Positions 44,216-52,817 of a DNA stretch of 64,000 nucleotides are shown in pieces. Below the pieces are notes generated by a model. It was given only the letters and a program-made list of their open reading frames with translations, searched no databases and was not told the DNA's origin. Made by a program: the position numbers and the translations under genes. Numbering within the stretch: the stretch's first letter is position 1; each line of letters begins with the position of its first letter. Location of the stretch: the NCBI RefSeq assembly GCF_913055165.1, contig NZ_CAJXJS010000002.1, forward strand, positions 98,704 to 162,703, written 5' to 3'. Source of the stretch: an uncultured Devosia sp. GTDB taxonomy: Bacteria > Pseudomonadota > Alphaproteobacteria > Rhizobiales > Devosiaceae.

Positions 44216-44239
44216 AGCGTTAACAGGCAGGCTAACGCT
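44216..44239. promoter_or_regulatory. AGCGTTA/TAACGCT inverted repeat before clpX
   Basis: Seven-base perfect arms separated by 10 bases, 37 bases upstream of clpX. It contains TTAA and CTAA half-sites but not the exact CtrA TTAA-N7-TTAA spacing. Confidence 0.4.
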
Positions 44240-44353
44240 CAAGGCATAAAGAAAGTCTAAGCCGAAACGACCTTAAAGGCCGTTCCGGCTCCGTGCAATT
44301 GCGCTTGGATCACAGTCCACGGCGCATCAGCATTGTGCTTAACGCGGACCAAG

Positions 44354-44983
44354 TCAGGCGGATGCCTCCGGCACGGCGCGCTTTTCCATCACGTTGTCGA
44401 TCAGACCAAAAGCCTTGGCTTCTTCCGGCGAGAGGAAGCGATCGCGCTCAAGTGCGTTCTCGATCTCTTCGTAAGAGCGGCCGGTGTGCTTTTCATAGAT
44501 CTGATTAAGGCGACGCTTCAAACCCTCGACTTCCTTGGCATGAATCAGAATGTCGGTGACCTGACCCTGGAAGCCGCCGGACGGCTGGTGAACCATGACA
44601 CGCGAGTTCGGCAAGCTCGAACGCATGCCGGCTTCGCCTGCTGCCAGCAGCAGAGAGCCCATGGATGCCGCCTGGCCCATGACCATGGTCGCAACGGCCG
44701 GGCGAATGAACTGCATGGTGTCGTAGATGGAAAGGCCTGCCGTCACCACGCCGCCGGGCGAGTTGATGTACATGGCGATTTCCTTCTTCGGGTTCTCTGA
44801 TTCGAGGAACAGAAGCTGGGCGACGATGAGCGAGGCCATATTGTCCTCGACCACGCCGGTCACAAAGATGATGCGCTCGCGCAGGAGGCGCGAGTAGATG
44901 TCGAAGGCGCGTTCGCCACGGTTCGACTGCTCGACCACCATGGGAACGAGCGTGTTCATGTAAAGATCGTGCGGATCCCGCAT
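44354..44983 (-). CDS. clpP: ClpP protease subunit
   Basis: 209 residues with catalytic triad Ser107 (GQAASMGS), His132 ([10 protein letters not shown]) and Asp181 (ERDRFLS). It assembles into the tetradecameric chamber served by ClpX and ClpA. The N-terminus [19 protein letters not shown] is the normal one in this group; an alternative internal Met9 is possible. It lies upstream of clpX, the usual order. Confidence 0.97.
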   Translation of the reverse strand: MRDPHDLYMNTLVPMVVEQSNRGERAFDIYSRLLRERIIFVTGVVEDNMASLIVAQLLFLESENPKKEIAMYINSPGGVVTAGLSIYDTMQFIRPAVATMVMGQAASMGSLLLAAGEAGMRSSLPNSRVMVHQPSGGFQGQVTDILIHAKEVEGLKRRLNQIYEKHTGRSYEEIENALERDRFLSPEEAKAFGLIDNVMEKRAVPEASA

Positions 44984-45198
44984 ATATTTTGCCCCTTGGC
45001 CTTGCCCCGGGTCGCGGTCCGGATGGAAGGCTTGGTTGGTTGGACAGGCCCCTGCCCCGAACGCGCACTCGGAGGGGCAGACCGGCTTGCCGGAAAATCG
45101 AATCGGCGCGACGGGCCGATTGCAGGCGATGCCGCCTTAACGGGCGGTAAAGGCACAGATAGGCGGCAATGAGGCAGGCTTCAATAGTCGTGTGCCGA

Positions 45199-45558
45199 TC
45201 ATTTGCCCGCAGGGTGAACGGGATCCGTTCCCTGTGTGGCCTGCACGGAACGACCGAACTGCGCCATGGCCACAATAACGGGTTCAGCCGCACGCCCCAG
45301 GGAGGTCAGCGCATACTCGGTCTTGGGCGGAATGGTCGGATAGATCGTCTTGTGGACAAGTCCGTGCCTCTCTAGCTCGGCGAGCCTGAGCGCCAGCATC
45401 CTCGGCGTTACCCCAACCAAGGCGCGCTGCAGTTCGCTGTAACGGCGCGTGCCGGCCAGCAATTCGCGAAAAATTAATGTCGTCCATTTGCCGTCGAGTA
45501 CGGAGGCCGCGGCCGCAACGGGACAATCTGGCTGGCAGGTCTCAAGAAGCTGAACCAA
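45199..45558 (-). CDS. HxlR-family transcriptional regulator
   Basis: 119-residue winged-helix protein. The family pattern is visible: a Cys-containing N-terminus (ETCQPDCPVAAAASVLDGKWTTLIFREL), recognition helix VTPRMLALRLAELERHGLV, and wing TIPPKTEYALTSLGRA. Two cysteines close to the N-terminus could sense thiol stress, as in some HxlR/YodB proteins. It is divergent from a small membrane protein, and the spacer holds a composite palindrome. Confidence 0.9.
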   Translation of the reverse strand: MVQLLETCQPDCPVAAAASVLDGKWTTLIFRELLAGTRRYSELQRALVGVTPRMLALRLAELERHGLVHKTIYPTIPPKTEYALTSLGRAAEPVIVAMAQFGRSVQATQGTDPVHPAGK

Positions 45559-45561
45559 GTC

Positions 45562-45596
45562 GCTATACTTTTTGTAATTACTTCCTTTTGTATAGC
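45562..45596. promoter_or_regulatory. Composite palindromic operator of HxlR gene
   Basis: GCTATAC (45562-45568) and GTATAGC (45590-45596) flank a central GTAATTAC palindrome (45574-45581). It starts 4 bases upstream of the regulator's start codon and lies within the shared promoter region. Confidence 0.6.
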
Positions 45597-45641
45597 CCCA
45601 ATTCTAAGGTCCGGCAATCTGAAACGCAAAGGACACCGGAC

Positions 45642-46034
45642 ATGACTTATCTGCGCACGATCTTGGGCATTCTTGCCGCTTCGCAACTGGTCCTGGGGGC
45701 CTTCACCCTTCTGGCGCCAGCGACGTTCTTCGCCCTCATGGGCCTCACGGCACCACCGGCAGACACGTTCTACCTCATCGGCATGCTGGCCTCGCGCTTT
45801 CTGGTGATCGGCGTGGCCATGGCGAAGCTGGCGGGTCGCGGACGGGCCGAACCGCTCTGGCTCCAGGCCATGCTAGGCATCCAGGTTGTCGATCTGGTCG
45901 TTGGCCTTTTCTATACCGGCATGGGTGTTCTGCCCTTGGCCGTGTCGGCCTTCCCCATGTTCAACGCTGCAGCCCTGAGCCTGCTTCTGACAATTGGCCT
46001 GCAGCGCACGGGTAGACCGTTGACCGTCAACTAA
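45642..46034 (+). CDS. Small four-helix membrane protein
   Basis: 130 residues with about four hydrophobic spans (TILGILAASQLVLGAFTLL, FYLIGMLASRFLVIGVAMAKLA, LQAMLGIQVVDLVVGLFY, FPMFNAAALSLLLTIGL). I do not recognise the family with certainty; DoxX- or DUF4345-like folds look similar. ATG 45642 is likely, as the longer frame overlaps the promoter palindrome. It is probably the target of the divergent HxlR regulator. Confidence 0.75.
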   Translation: MTYLRTILGILAASQLVLGAFTLLAPATFFALMGLTAPPADTFYLIGMLASRFLVIGVAMAKLAGRGRAEPLWLQAMLGIQVVDLVVGLFYTGMGVLPLAVSAFPMFNAAALSLLLTIGLQRTGRPLTVN

Positions 46035-46254
46035 AACCGACAGCAATGCCCTTCTTGCGGAAGTAGGCCTGCATGAGCTTGCGGCCCTGACGATTGGGCT
46101 GGGCCAACTTTGCTGTCTCAAAGGTCGCTTCCTTGACACCCTCGCGAGCCATGGCGGACTTGAGCGCGGCAATGTGGATATCCAGGTCCTCATTATCATT
46201 GCTGATCGAGGCGTAGATGGCCTCGACGGCCTCGGTATAGGTGATGTCGCTCAC
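46027..46254 (-). CDS. Small conserved-looking cytoplasmic protein
   Basis: 75-residue protein of unrecognised family. It is helical and acidic in the first half (SDITYTEAVEAIYASISNDNEDLDIHI) and basic in the second (NRQGRKLMQAYFRKKGI). The GTG start at 46254 has a good GAGGAG seven bases before it, which supports a real gene. It overlaps the convergent membrane-protein gene by 8 bases. It could be a small regulator or adaptor, but no function can be assigned. Confidence 0.65.
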   Translation of the reverse strand: MSDITYTEAVEAIYASISNDNEDLDIHIAALKSAMAREGVKEATFETAKLAQPNRQGRKLMQAYFRKKGIAVGFS

Positions 46255-46391
46255 GCGTTCGGCTCCTCAAATACGTTGCCATCTTCCCTAGCGATTTTTT
46301 CGTTGGGAGCAAGGCAGGAGGTCATAGGCAGGCGGTTCTCAACGGTCTAGATTTGACCAGTCGATCAAAAACCACCAACTCTCTCCAGACC

Positions 46392-47648
46392 ATGGCCGCT
46401 ATCCTACAAATCAAACCGATCACCGATGTGCCCGACCGTTTGCGCGCCAGTGCTCAGCCGCAGGACCCGACTTTCTACCAAAACCCTTATGCGTTCTACG
46501 CCCGGCAACTTGCAAGCCACCCGGCATTTTTCTGGGAAGAGTACGGTCATTGGTGCTTTGCCGACTTCAAATCGGTCAGCGCCTTGTTACGCGACAAGAG
46601 GTTCGGGCGGGACATTCTGCATGTAGCGAGCCGCGAAGAGATCGGGCTTCCCGAGCCCAAGCCGCATGTGGCTGATTTCGACCTGACCGAAAAGTACTCG
46701 CTACTGAACCTGGAAGCGCCGGCGCATACGCGTCTCAGGACGCTGGTGAACCGGGCATTTGTGTCGCGGCAGGTGGAACAGTTGCGGCCACGCATAAGGC
46801 AACTGGCCAATGAGATGATTGACCAGTTCGAGAGCCAGGAGAGCGTCGATCTGATCAAGGCCTTTGCCGCGCCGATACCGGCAATCGTAATCGCTGAGAT
46901 GATCGGCCTGCCGGCGGAAATGGCGCCACAATTGCTCAACTGGTCCAACCGCATGGTGACCATGTATATGTACAACGTTACGCGCGAGACCGAGCTTGAC
47001 GCCAACAGGGCCGCAGCCGATTTCACGGCCTATCTGCGCGACGTGATAGCGGAACGGCGGAAGTCGCCCAGGGAAGACTTGCTCACCCACATGCTGACGA
47101 CTGATCGTGATGGCGATGTGCTGAGCGATGACGAAGTGATGTCGACGGCCATCCTGCTGCTCAATGCCGGGCATGAGGCGACGGTGCACACGACCGGCAA
47201 CGGGGTGAAATCCATCCTAGAAAGCGGGCTGGATCCACAAAGCCTGTTCGCCACGCCGGTGCTGGCCGAGGCGACTGTGGAAGAGTGCCTGCGCTTTGAC
47301 GCGCCGCTGCACCTGTTCACGCGCTATGCGCTGATGGACATGGACTATGAGGGCATTGCGCTGCGCAAGGGCGACGTGGTCGGGCTGATGCTGGGCGCCG
47401 CAAATCGTGACCCTGCCCGTTTCGCTCATGCGGATCGGTTCGATCCGTTCCGCACCGACGGCGCCAATGTCAGCTTCGGCGCCGGTATCCATTTCTGCAT
47501 TGGCGCACCGCTGGCGCGGATCGAACTGCAGGAGGCCATGGGCGTTCTGTTCCAGCGGCTGCCGAAGCTCAGGATCGCCGAGCCGCCGCGCTACGGCAAT
47601 GTCTACCACTTCCACGGGCTGGAGAAGCTGGTGGTCAGCTGGCGCTAG
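46392..47648 (+). CDS. Cytochrome P450
   Basis: 418-residue soluble bacterial-type P450. The haem-binding loop is SFGAGIHFCIGAPLAR with the axial Cys at about 369, the I-helix oxygen motif is LNAGHEATVHTTGNG, and the K-helix ExxR is in VEECLRFDAP. No ferredoxin or reductase gene is adjacent, so it must use partners from elsewhere. ATG 46392 is chosen; a TTG 39 bases earlier gives a polar extension. The substrate is unknown. Confidence 0.93.
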   Translation: MAAILQIKPITDVPDRLRASAQPQDPTFYQNPYAFYARQLASHPAFFWEEYGHWCFADFKSVSALLRDKRFGRDILHVASREEIGLPEPKPHVADFDLTEKYSLLNLEAPAHTRLRTLVNRAFVSRQVEQLRPRIRQLANEMIDQFESQESVDLIKAFAAPIPAIVIAEMIGLPAEMAPQLLNWSNRMVTMYMYNVTRETELDANRAAADFTAYLRDVIAERRKSPREDLLTHMLTTDRDGDVLSDDEVMSTAILLLNAGHEATVHTTGNGVKSILESGLDPQSLFATPVLAEATVEECLRFDAPLHLFTRYALMDMDYEGIALRKGDVVGLMLGAANRDPARFAHADRFDPFRTDGANVSFGAGIHFCIGAPLARIELQEAMGVLFQRLPKLRIAEPPRYGNVYHFHGLEKLVVSWR

Positions 47649-48307
47649 CGCGGACCTGAGTCTGCCCTTGTCAGGCCGGTGACAAGGAGGGTCACCAGGG
47701 CGGCCAGGAGCGGCAACCCTGTCAGGGTGGCGGACATGCCCAGGACGAGAATGCCAGGCCCAGGATCGATCCAAGCGAGCCAACCCAAACTGAGTGCTGC
47801 GCCAGCGGCGGCTATGCCGCTGGTGCGATGCACTATGGTCCAGGCGCGATCGGAGGCAACTGGCCAAGGCATCCGCAGACCAGCGTAGGAATTGCGCTCC
47901 GCTTCGAAGATCACCACCGCCAGGACCAGTAGCGTCACGGCCAGACCACCGGCAGTGATGCGGAACATATCGAAGTCCGATCCGATGCCGCTCAAAAGCA
48001 GCCCAAGTTCACACCCGGCGACCACCGCCAGCAGCAGTGTCAGGGCCGGGTCGAGGATGTGACGCGTCTTGGCGAGATGGTTTTTGGTCAAGAGCCCGCC
48101 AAGCAAGAAAAATCCAACCATCAGGACAAGCTGGATCAAGGGTGCGACGGACAGGGCGACATTTCGTGGCCAGAGCCAATCGGCCGTACTGCCCTGCCAA
48201 TGAGCGGGATAGGTATAGCCTTCAGGAACATGGAGCAGGGCGACACCGGCAATAGCGATGGTCACGCCCAAAATCAGCAAGTGGAAGCGGGTGACGAGAC
48301 TTTGCAT
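47645..48307 (-). CDS. SdpI-like/DUF1648-type membrane protein
   Basis: 220 residues and about six hydrophobic spans. After the first span, LHVPEGYTYPAHWQGSTADWLWPR resembles the short DUF1648 loop (P-x-H-W) of SdpI-type immunity or signalling proteins. The rest gives no clearer match. It overlaps the P450 gene's 3' end by 4 bases and lies 3 bases before the VOC gene, so it may be cotranscribed with that gene. Confidence 0.65.
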   Translation of the reverse strand: MQSLVTRFHLLILGVTIAIAGVALLHVPEGYTYPAHWQGSTADWLWPRNVALSVAPLIQLVLMVGFFLLGGLLTKNHLAKTRHILDPALTLLLAVVAGCELGLLLSGIGSDFDMFRITAGGLAVTLLVLAVVIFEAERNSYAGLRMPWPVASDRAWTIVHRTSGIAAAGAALSLGWLAWIDPGPGILVLGMSATLTGLPLLAALVTLLVTGLTRADSGPR

Positions 48308-48310
48308 GGG

Positions 48311-48712
48311 TCAGGCAAGCAGTGCGGGTCGATGAACCAGGTGAAGCTTGTTGCCATCCGGATCCCGCAAATAGGCGCCATAGTAGTCCGGAGCGTAGTG
48401 CGGACGGAGACCCGGAGCACCTTCGTCACCTCCGCCATTTATGAGGCCGGCGGCGTAAGCTTCGTCTACCGCACCTCGCGAAGGCGTAATGAAGGCGAGC
48501 ATCGATCCATTTCCTGGGCTTGCGGCCTGCCCGTCGAATGGTTCGTAGACATAAAAGCGCGGGTAAGGCTTCGCCCCAACCCAGCATAGGGCCTGAGGGC
48601 CGCCATCGGGTTCCACTTCACGCCGCCGCAATCCAAGAGGACGGAGAACGGCATCGTAGAAGCGCCCTGCCCGCTCCAGATCGTTGCTTCCCACTGTCAC
48701 GTGGCTGAACAT
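48311..48712 (-). CDS. VOC-fold (glyoxalase/bleomycin-resistance) protein
   Basis: 133-residue single-domain protein of the vicinal oxygen chelate family: MFSHVTVGSNDLERAGRFYDAVL at the N-terminus and YYGAYLRDPDGNKLHLVHRP at the C-terminus. Metal ligands would be His4 of FSHVTV and residues near GAYLRD and KLHLV. ATG 48712 follows GGAGG; the longer frame runs across the rpsI terminator. The substrate is unknown. Confidence 0.85.
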   Translation of the reverse strand: MFSHVTVGSNDLERAGRFYDAVLRPLGLRRREVEPDGGPQALCWVGAKPYPRFYVYEPFDGQAASPGNGSMLAFITPSRGAVDEAYAAGLINGGGDEGAPGLRPHYAPDYYGAYLRDPDGNKLHLVHRPALLA

Positions 48713-48720
48713 GGCACCTC

Positions 48721-48749
48721 CAAAGCAAAGGGGCCGGTTTCCCGGCCCC
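48721..48749 (-). terminator. Rho-independent terminator of rplM-rpsI
   Basis: Perfect 8-base stem GGGGCCGG/CCGGCCCC with a GAAA tetraloop on the minus strand, then TTTGCTTTG, 28 bases after the rpsI stop. The VOC gene's ribosome site lies immediately beyond. Confidence 0.85.
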
Positions 48750-48776
48750 TCGCAGCAATAGCATTTGTTCCGAAGC

Positions 48777-49259
48777 TTAGCGCTTGGAGAACTGGAAGGA
48801 ACGGCGGGCCTTGGCCTTACCGTACTTCTTACGTTCAACAACGCGGCTGTCGCGGGTCAGGAAGCCACCCTTCTTCAGGACCGGGCGCAGGGCCGGCTCG
48901 AAATAGGTGAGAGCCTTGGAGATGCCGTGACGAACGGCACCGGCCTGACCGGACAGACCACCACCGGCGACGGTGACGTTGACGTCATACTGGTCGAGAC
49001 GCTCGGAGGCGACGATCGGCTGCTTAACGATGAGCTGCAGCACCGGACGGGCGAAGTACTTGGCGAATTCGCGGCCGTTGATGGTCAGCGTGCCCTTGCC
49101 CGGCTTGATCCAGACGCGCGCAACGGCGTTCTTGCGCTTGCCGGTAGCATAGGCGCGGCCGAGGCTATCGAGCTTCTGGACATGGACCGGCGCGGTGTTG
49201 GCGGCCGGAGCGGCAGCGGTGGTGCCGAGGTCTTCGAGAGAGTTGATGGTTTCGGCCAT
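48777..49259 (-). CDS. rpsI: 30S ribosomal protein S9
   Basis: 160 residues; the conserved C-terminus [18 protein letters not shown] reaches the P-site tRNA. The N-terminal 30 residues ([25 protein letters not shown]) are an Ala-rich extension common in alphaproteobacteria. It starts one base after rplM, as in most bacteria. Confidence 0.98.
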   Translation of the reverse strand: MAETINSLEDLGTTAAAPAANTAPVHVQKLDSLGRAYATGKRKNAVARVWIKPGKGTLTINGREFAKYFARPVLQLIVKQPIVASERLDQYDVNVTVAGGGLSGQAGAVRHGISKALTYFEPALRPVLKKGGFLTRDSRVVERKKYGKAKARRSFQFSKR

Positions 49260-49260
49260 A

Positions 49261-49725
49261 TTACTTCACCCGGACGTTCTTGGAGTTCATCGCAGCGACG
49301 TCGAGCTTGGTCGGGTTCTGCGCTTCATGGGGATGCTCGGTACCGGCATAGACGCGCAGGTTCTTGAGCTGGGCGCGGGTCAGCGGGCCACCCGGCATCA
49401 TGCGGCGAACGGCGTTCTCGAGGACGCGGTTCGGATAGCGACCTTCCAGCAGCTCGCGCGCGGTGCGGTCCTTGATGCCGCCGGGGAAACCGGTGTGCCA
49501 GTAGAAGCGGTGCTGATCGAGCTTGCGACCGGTCAGCTTCACCTTGTCGGCGTTGATGACGATGATGTTGTCACCCATGTCCATATGGGGGGTGAAGGTA
49601 GGCTTGTGCTTGCCGCGCAGACGCGAGGCGATGATCGAAGCCAGACGACCCACGACCAGCCCTTCGGCGTCGATCAGGACCCACTTCTTTTCGATCTCGC
49701 TCGGTTTTGCCGAGTACGTGCTCAT
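49261..49725 (-). CDS. rplM: 50S ribosomal protein L13
   Basis: 154 residues with the typical [16 protein letters not shown] near the N-terminus and [16 protein letters not shown] in the middle. It heads a two-gene operon with rpsI. A promoter-like pair and a leader hairpin lie upstream. Confidence 0.98.
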   Translation of the reverse strand: MSTYSAKPSEIEKKWVLIDAEGLVVGRLASIIASRLRGKHKPTFTPHMDMGDNIIVINADKVKLTGRKLDQHRFYWHTGFPGGIKDRTARELLEGRYPNRVLENAVRRMMPGGPLTRAQLKNLRVYAGTEHPHEAQNPTKLDVAAMNSKNVRVK

Positions 49726-49750
49726 AATCGAATTCCCTAAGATTCAAGCA

Positions 49751-49814
49751 GCCGGCCCACGCATGGACCGGCCAGTTCGAGCGGCTCTCTAGGGGAGATT
49801 CCGAAGGTCGTCAA
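49751..49814 (-). promoter_or_regulatory. rplM promoter and leader hairpin
   Basis: On the minus strand TTGACG (49809-49814), a 17-base spacer, and TAGAGA (49786-49791) form a sigma70-like promoter about 60 bases before rplM. The leader then holds an 8-base GC-rich stem (GCCGGTCC/GGGCCGGC, one G-U pair, 6-base loop) at 49751-49772. Ribosomal protein leaders often bind the encoded protein. Confidence 0.5.
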
Positions 49815-49865
49815 CACCCAATAAATTCATGTTTGAAATCAATAACTTACAAATACGGTATCATA

Positions 49866-50927
49866 TTACCGCACACGCCGCATGTCTGCTATATAGGCAA
49901 CCGACAGGCCCGCCAGCATGAAGGCCAGTGCCTGATGGCCGACTGCCAGGCTGATCGGCACTCCTGCCAGCAGGGTCGCCACCCCAAGAGCTGCCTGCAG
50001 AAGGACAATCGCCCCGATGCGTGGCAACCAGCCATGCACGCCACCGAAGCCTCCATCCTTGTTACGGCGCCAGATGAGCCAGCCTATGTAAGCAATGATG
50101 AGATAGGCGATGCCCCGGTGGATGAATTGGACGGTCAGGGCATTCTCGAACAGGTTTCGCCAGGCCGGCTGCATAATGAAGAGGCCGTTGGGGATGATGG
50201 AACCGTCCATCAACGGCCAGGTCTGGTAGCCCATACCTGCATCAAGGCCGGCCACGAAGGCCCCTGCCCCAATCTGAAGGATCACGGCGACAAGCAAGAC
50301 CATGGCCGTACCCATGTGGAAGCCCGTCACCCGGCCCAGCACGCGGCCGGGAGAGATGGAGCGTGCAACATAGACCAGGGCGATGAAAAGCAGGCTGGCG
50401 GCAGTCAAATGCGCTGCGAGACGGTATTGGGACACGGACGTGAGCTCAGTCAGCCCCGAAGATACCATCCACCAACCAAGTGCTCCCTGGAAGCCCCCCA
50501 AGATGAATAGCCCGAAAAGCGGCCAGGCAAGATCACGCGGCAAGCGCTTCTGAACAAGGAAGATCACAAAGGGCACAATGAAGAGGACGCCCAGGAAACG
50601 CGCGATCAAGCGGTGGAACCATTCCCAGAAGAAAATGAACTTGAAGTCGTCCAGAGTCATCCAGGAGTTGAGAACGGAATATTGCGGGATCTGCTTATAG
50701 GCTTCGAACTCGGCCTCCCATTCGGCCTGGTTCAAAGGCGGCACAACGCCGGAGATCGGCTTCCAGGACGTGATGGAGAGCCCGGACTCTGTCAGTCGCG
50801 TGATACCGCCGACCACCACAATCAGCAGGACGAACGCAGCCAGACCGTAGAGCCAAACGCGCACGGGTCGCAGAGCGTCGCTGGCGTAACTGACCTGGCC
50901 CGGTGCGGCATCTTGCGTAGCGTTCAC
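49866..50927 (-). CDS. ctaA: Heme A synthase (CtaA/COX15)
   Basis: 353 residues and about eight membrane spans. It oxidises the C8 methyl of heme O to the formyl of heme A for aa3-type cytochrome oxidase. Haem-liganding histidines appear in FFWEWFHRLIARF, YRLAAHLTAASL, VQFIHRGIAYL and LAVGHQALAF. The conserved VVGGITRLTESGLSITSWKP lies after the first span. The start at GTG 50927 is preferred because the open frame to 51059 overlaps the divergent DUF2842 gene and adds an unrelated sequence. Confidence 0.94.
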   Translation of the reverse strand: MNATQDAAPGQVSYASDALRPVRVWLYGLAAFVLLIVVVGGITRLTESGLSITSWKPISGVVPPLNQAEWEAEFEAYKQIPQYSVLNSWMTLDDFKFIFFWEWFHRLIARFLGVLFIVPFVIFLVQKRLPRDLAWPLFGLFILGGFQGALGWWMVSSGLTELTSVSQYRLAAHLTAASLLFIALVYVARSISPGRVLGRVTGFHMGTAMVLLVAVILQIGAGAFVAGLDAGMGYQTWPLMDGSIIPNGLFIMQPAWRNLFENALTVQFIHRGIAYLIIAYIGWLIWRRNKDGGFGGVHGWLPRIGAIVLLQAALGVATLLAGVPISLAVGHQALAFMLAGLSVAYIADMRRVR

Positions 50928-50997
50928 GTCACTGTTTCCGGTTCCGATGGAAGTGCGGGAGTGGTAATCCCCTCTCCAGCCCCTCGCAACAGCCCAG

Positions 50998-51213
50998 ATG
51001 CCGCACATGACGCAGCGTAACCGCAAATTGATAGGTGCATTCCTACTGGTCGGCTCCATCGTCCTGTGGTCTGTGCTGGCGACATGGATCTACCTTGCCC
51101 TGCCCGAGGGGCTACCAGGATTAGTGCTGATCGGATTTTTCATTGTGGCGGGGATGGGCTGGATGCTGCCGGCCATGCCGTTGATCAAGTGGATGGCAAA
51201 GCCAGATCGCTAG
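50998..51213 (+). CDS. DUF2842 small membrane protein
   Basis: 71 residues, two membrane spans. The DUF2842 pattern is clear: MTQRNRKLIGAFLLV at the start and GMGWMLPAMPLIKWMAKP at the end. The family is restricted mainly to alphaproteobacteria and has no known function. A second ATG at 51007 is an equally good start. It is divergent from ctaA, an arrangement that suggests a respiratory or membrane-assembly link. Confidence 0.85.
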   Translation: MPHMTQRNRKLIGAFLLVGSIVLWSVLATWIYLALPEGLPGLVLIGFFIVAGMGWMLPAMPLIKWMAKPDR

Positions 51214-51230
51214 CCGCAAAGCGGCCGCGC

Positions 51231-51260
51231 AAAAAAGACCGGCCCCTGGCGGGGCCGGTC
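51231..51260 (-). terminator. Rho-independent terminator of PRC-barrel gene
   Basis: Perfect 10-base arms GACCGGCCCC/GGGGCCGGTC with a 4-base loop, followed on the minus strand by TTTTTT. It may also serve the convergent DUF2842 gene. Confidence 0.93.
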
Positions 51261-51285
51261 GGTCACGGTCATGCTGGCTTGAAAC

Positions 51286-52623
51286 CTACGGGGTGCCGAT
51301 TTCCACGCGATCCTGACCGGTGAGCTGTTCGGTGTTCTGGCCGCTCACGTCCGGCATCTGCTGGATATCCTGCTCCGTCATACCGCGCAGTACCAGGCCA
51401 CCATCAATCACCGAGACGGTCTCAAGCGGGATAGCCACTTCACGCTCGGCGATGCCCACGACTTCGCCGTCGGCCAGCACGAGATAGTGCCGGTCGTTGT
51501 AGAGAACGACGCGATCGACAGTACCCAGTGGCTGGTCCTGCGCATTGCGGACGTCCCTGCCCTCAAGATCGCCGGCGTAATATTCGACCGGTTCACCGGC
51601 TTCCATCTGCTGGTTCTGACCCAGAACCTGGTAGAGGCTGGGGGCAGAGGTCTGGGCGAGGTCACCGGGCGCAGGGGTCGGGTTCGGCTGCTGGACGTCA
51701 CCGGCCTGCGCCTGCTGCTCGTCCATGCCTTCTGCCCGGGTGCCGGCGTTGGTGGTGTCCTGGCTCATATCGCCGCGCTGGTCGCCAGCAGGGTCCTCGA
51801 ACCGAATGGTCGGTTCGCCGGTCCTGTTATACCTGACCTCCGGCTCGCCCTGCCGTTCGACCTGAACAGTGGGCTCGGCCTCCTGATAATCGACGGAAGG
51901 CTCCTGTCGCTGCACGTCAATCTGCGCCTCGTTACCGGTCGACTGGACTTCCACGCGTGGCTCCTGTCGCTGCAGGTCGACATTGCTGTCATCCTCATCG
52001 CCTTGCGACATGGCCTGTTCGGCCTGCACCGACACCTGCGGCTCGGGCTGGGTCACGTTGACCTCGGGCGGCTGCTGGCGCACCTCGACCTGAGGCTCGG
52101 GATTGGTGACCGCGATGTCCGGATCGGGCATGCGGACGATAATCTCGGGCTGCGGCTGATCGATGGTGATGACCGGCTGCGGAATCTGAACGCGCACATT
52201 GGGAGGGGCCTGCCGCACGATGATCTCGGGCCGACCCTGGTTCACCTGGACACGCGGCTCCTGTTGCGTCACCGAGACCAAGGGGGCTCGCTGCTGGACA
52301 TTAACCTGAGGATCGGGCTGAGTAACCACGATCCGGGCGGCGGCCTCGCGGTCCATCTGCGCGGCGTTCGGACCCAAGGCCTCATTGGCCTGTTCATAGT
52401 AGGTTTCGCAACGCGCTTCGTCGCCCGCCTGCACCACGGACCGGCTCTCATCAATCCATTCAGGACGCAGGCGGTCCCGGTCTTCCTCTGCCAGCGTCTG
52501 TAGAGCCTGGCAGTGCTCGCCCTGATCAGCCAGAGTGCTCGCGGTTTGAGCGTAGGCGACAGGCGTAAGTACAGTGGCGCCGATCGCAGATGCCACGATT
52601 GCGCGCATGAAATTCTTGTTCAT
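51286..52623 (-). CDS. Exported PRC-barrel protein with nonapeptide repeats
   Basis: 445 residues. A signal peptide (about 1-26, ending AYAQ) is followed by a short helical region with two Cys (38 and 72). A repeat tract (about 96-203) has the nine-residue unit P-x-V/I-x-V/I-x4, with Pro at 105, 114, 123, 132, 141, 150, 159, 168, 177, 186 and 195. A looser repeat continues to about 276. An acidic Gln/Asp-rich linker (to about 340) and a C-terminal PRC-barrel (about 355-430, GTVDRVVLYNDRHYLVLADGEVVGI) follow. Alternating Val suggests stacked beta-strands, like a fibre or solenoid. It probably acts in the periplasm or at the outer membrane. ATG 52623 follows GGAGGAAGG. Confidence 0.82.
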   Translation of the reverse strand: MNKNFMRAIVASAIGATVLTPVAYAQTASTLADQGEHCQALQTLAEEDRDRLRPEWIDESRSVVQAGDEARCETYYEQANEALGPNAAQMDREAAARIVVTQPDPQVNVQQRAPLVSVTQQEPRVQVNQGRPEIIVRQAPPNVRVQIPQPVITIDQPQPEIIVRMPDPDIAVTNPEPQVEVRQQPPEVNVTQPEPQVSVQAEQAMSQGDEDDSNVDLQRQEPRVEVQSTGNEAQIDVQRQEPSVDYQEAEPTVQVERQGEPEVRYNRTGEPTIRFEDPAGDQRGDMSQDTTNAGTRAEGMDEQQAQAGDVQQPNPTPAPGDLAQTSAPSLYQVLGQNQQMEAGEPVEYYAGDLEGRDVRNAQDQPLGTVDRVVLYNDRHYLVLADGEVVGIAEREVAIPLETVSVIDGGLVLRGMTEQDIQQMPDVSGQNTEQLTGQDRVEIGTP

Positions 52624-52817
52624 TATGCCTTCCTCCAAAATGTTTGAGCCGCGCGGCGGCTTCCAATGCGGCAAGCGCCAGCGCCCCGACACTGCTTGTC
52701 TGAGGAGTGAAGCGGCGGCCGCGCTTGCGCTTTCTGCCCGGGGGCATGCGGTGGCAACGGAACGACCTTCCCCCGGTTCCAGGGGCAAATTTGAGTTAAG
52801 GTGGGGAACCTACGGAA

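Noticed and set aside
51487..52503. 338-codon open frame opposite the PRC-barrel gene
   Set aside because: Leu/Arg/His-rich translation that merely mirrors the repeat tract on the other strand.
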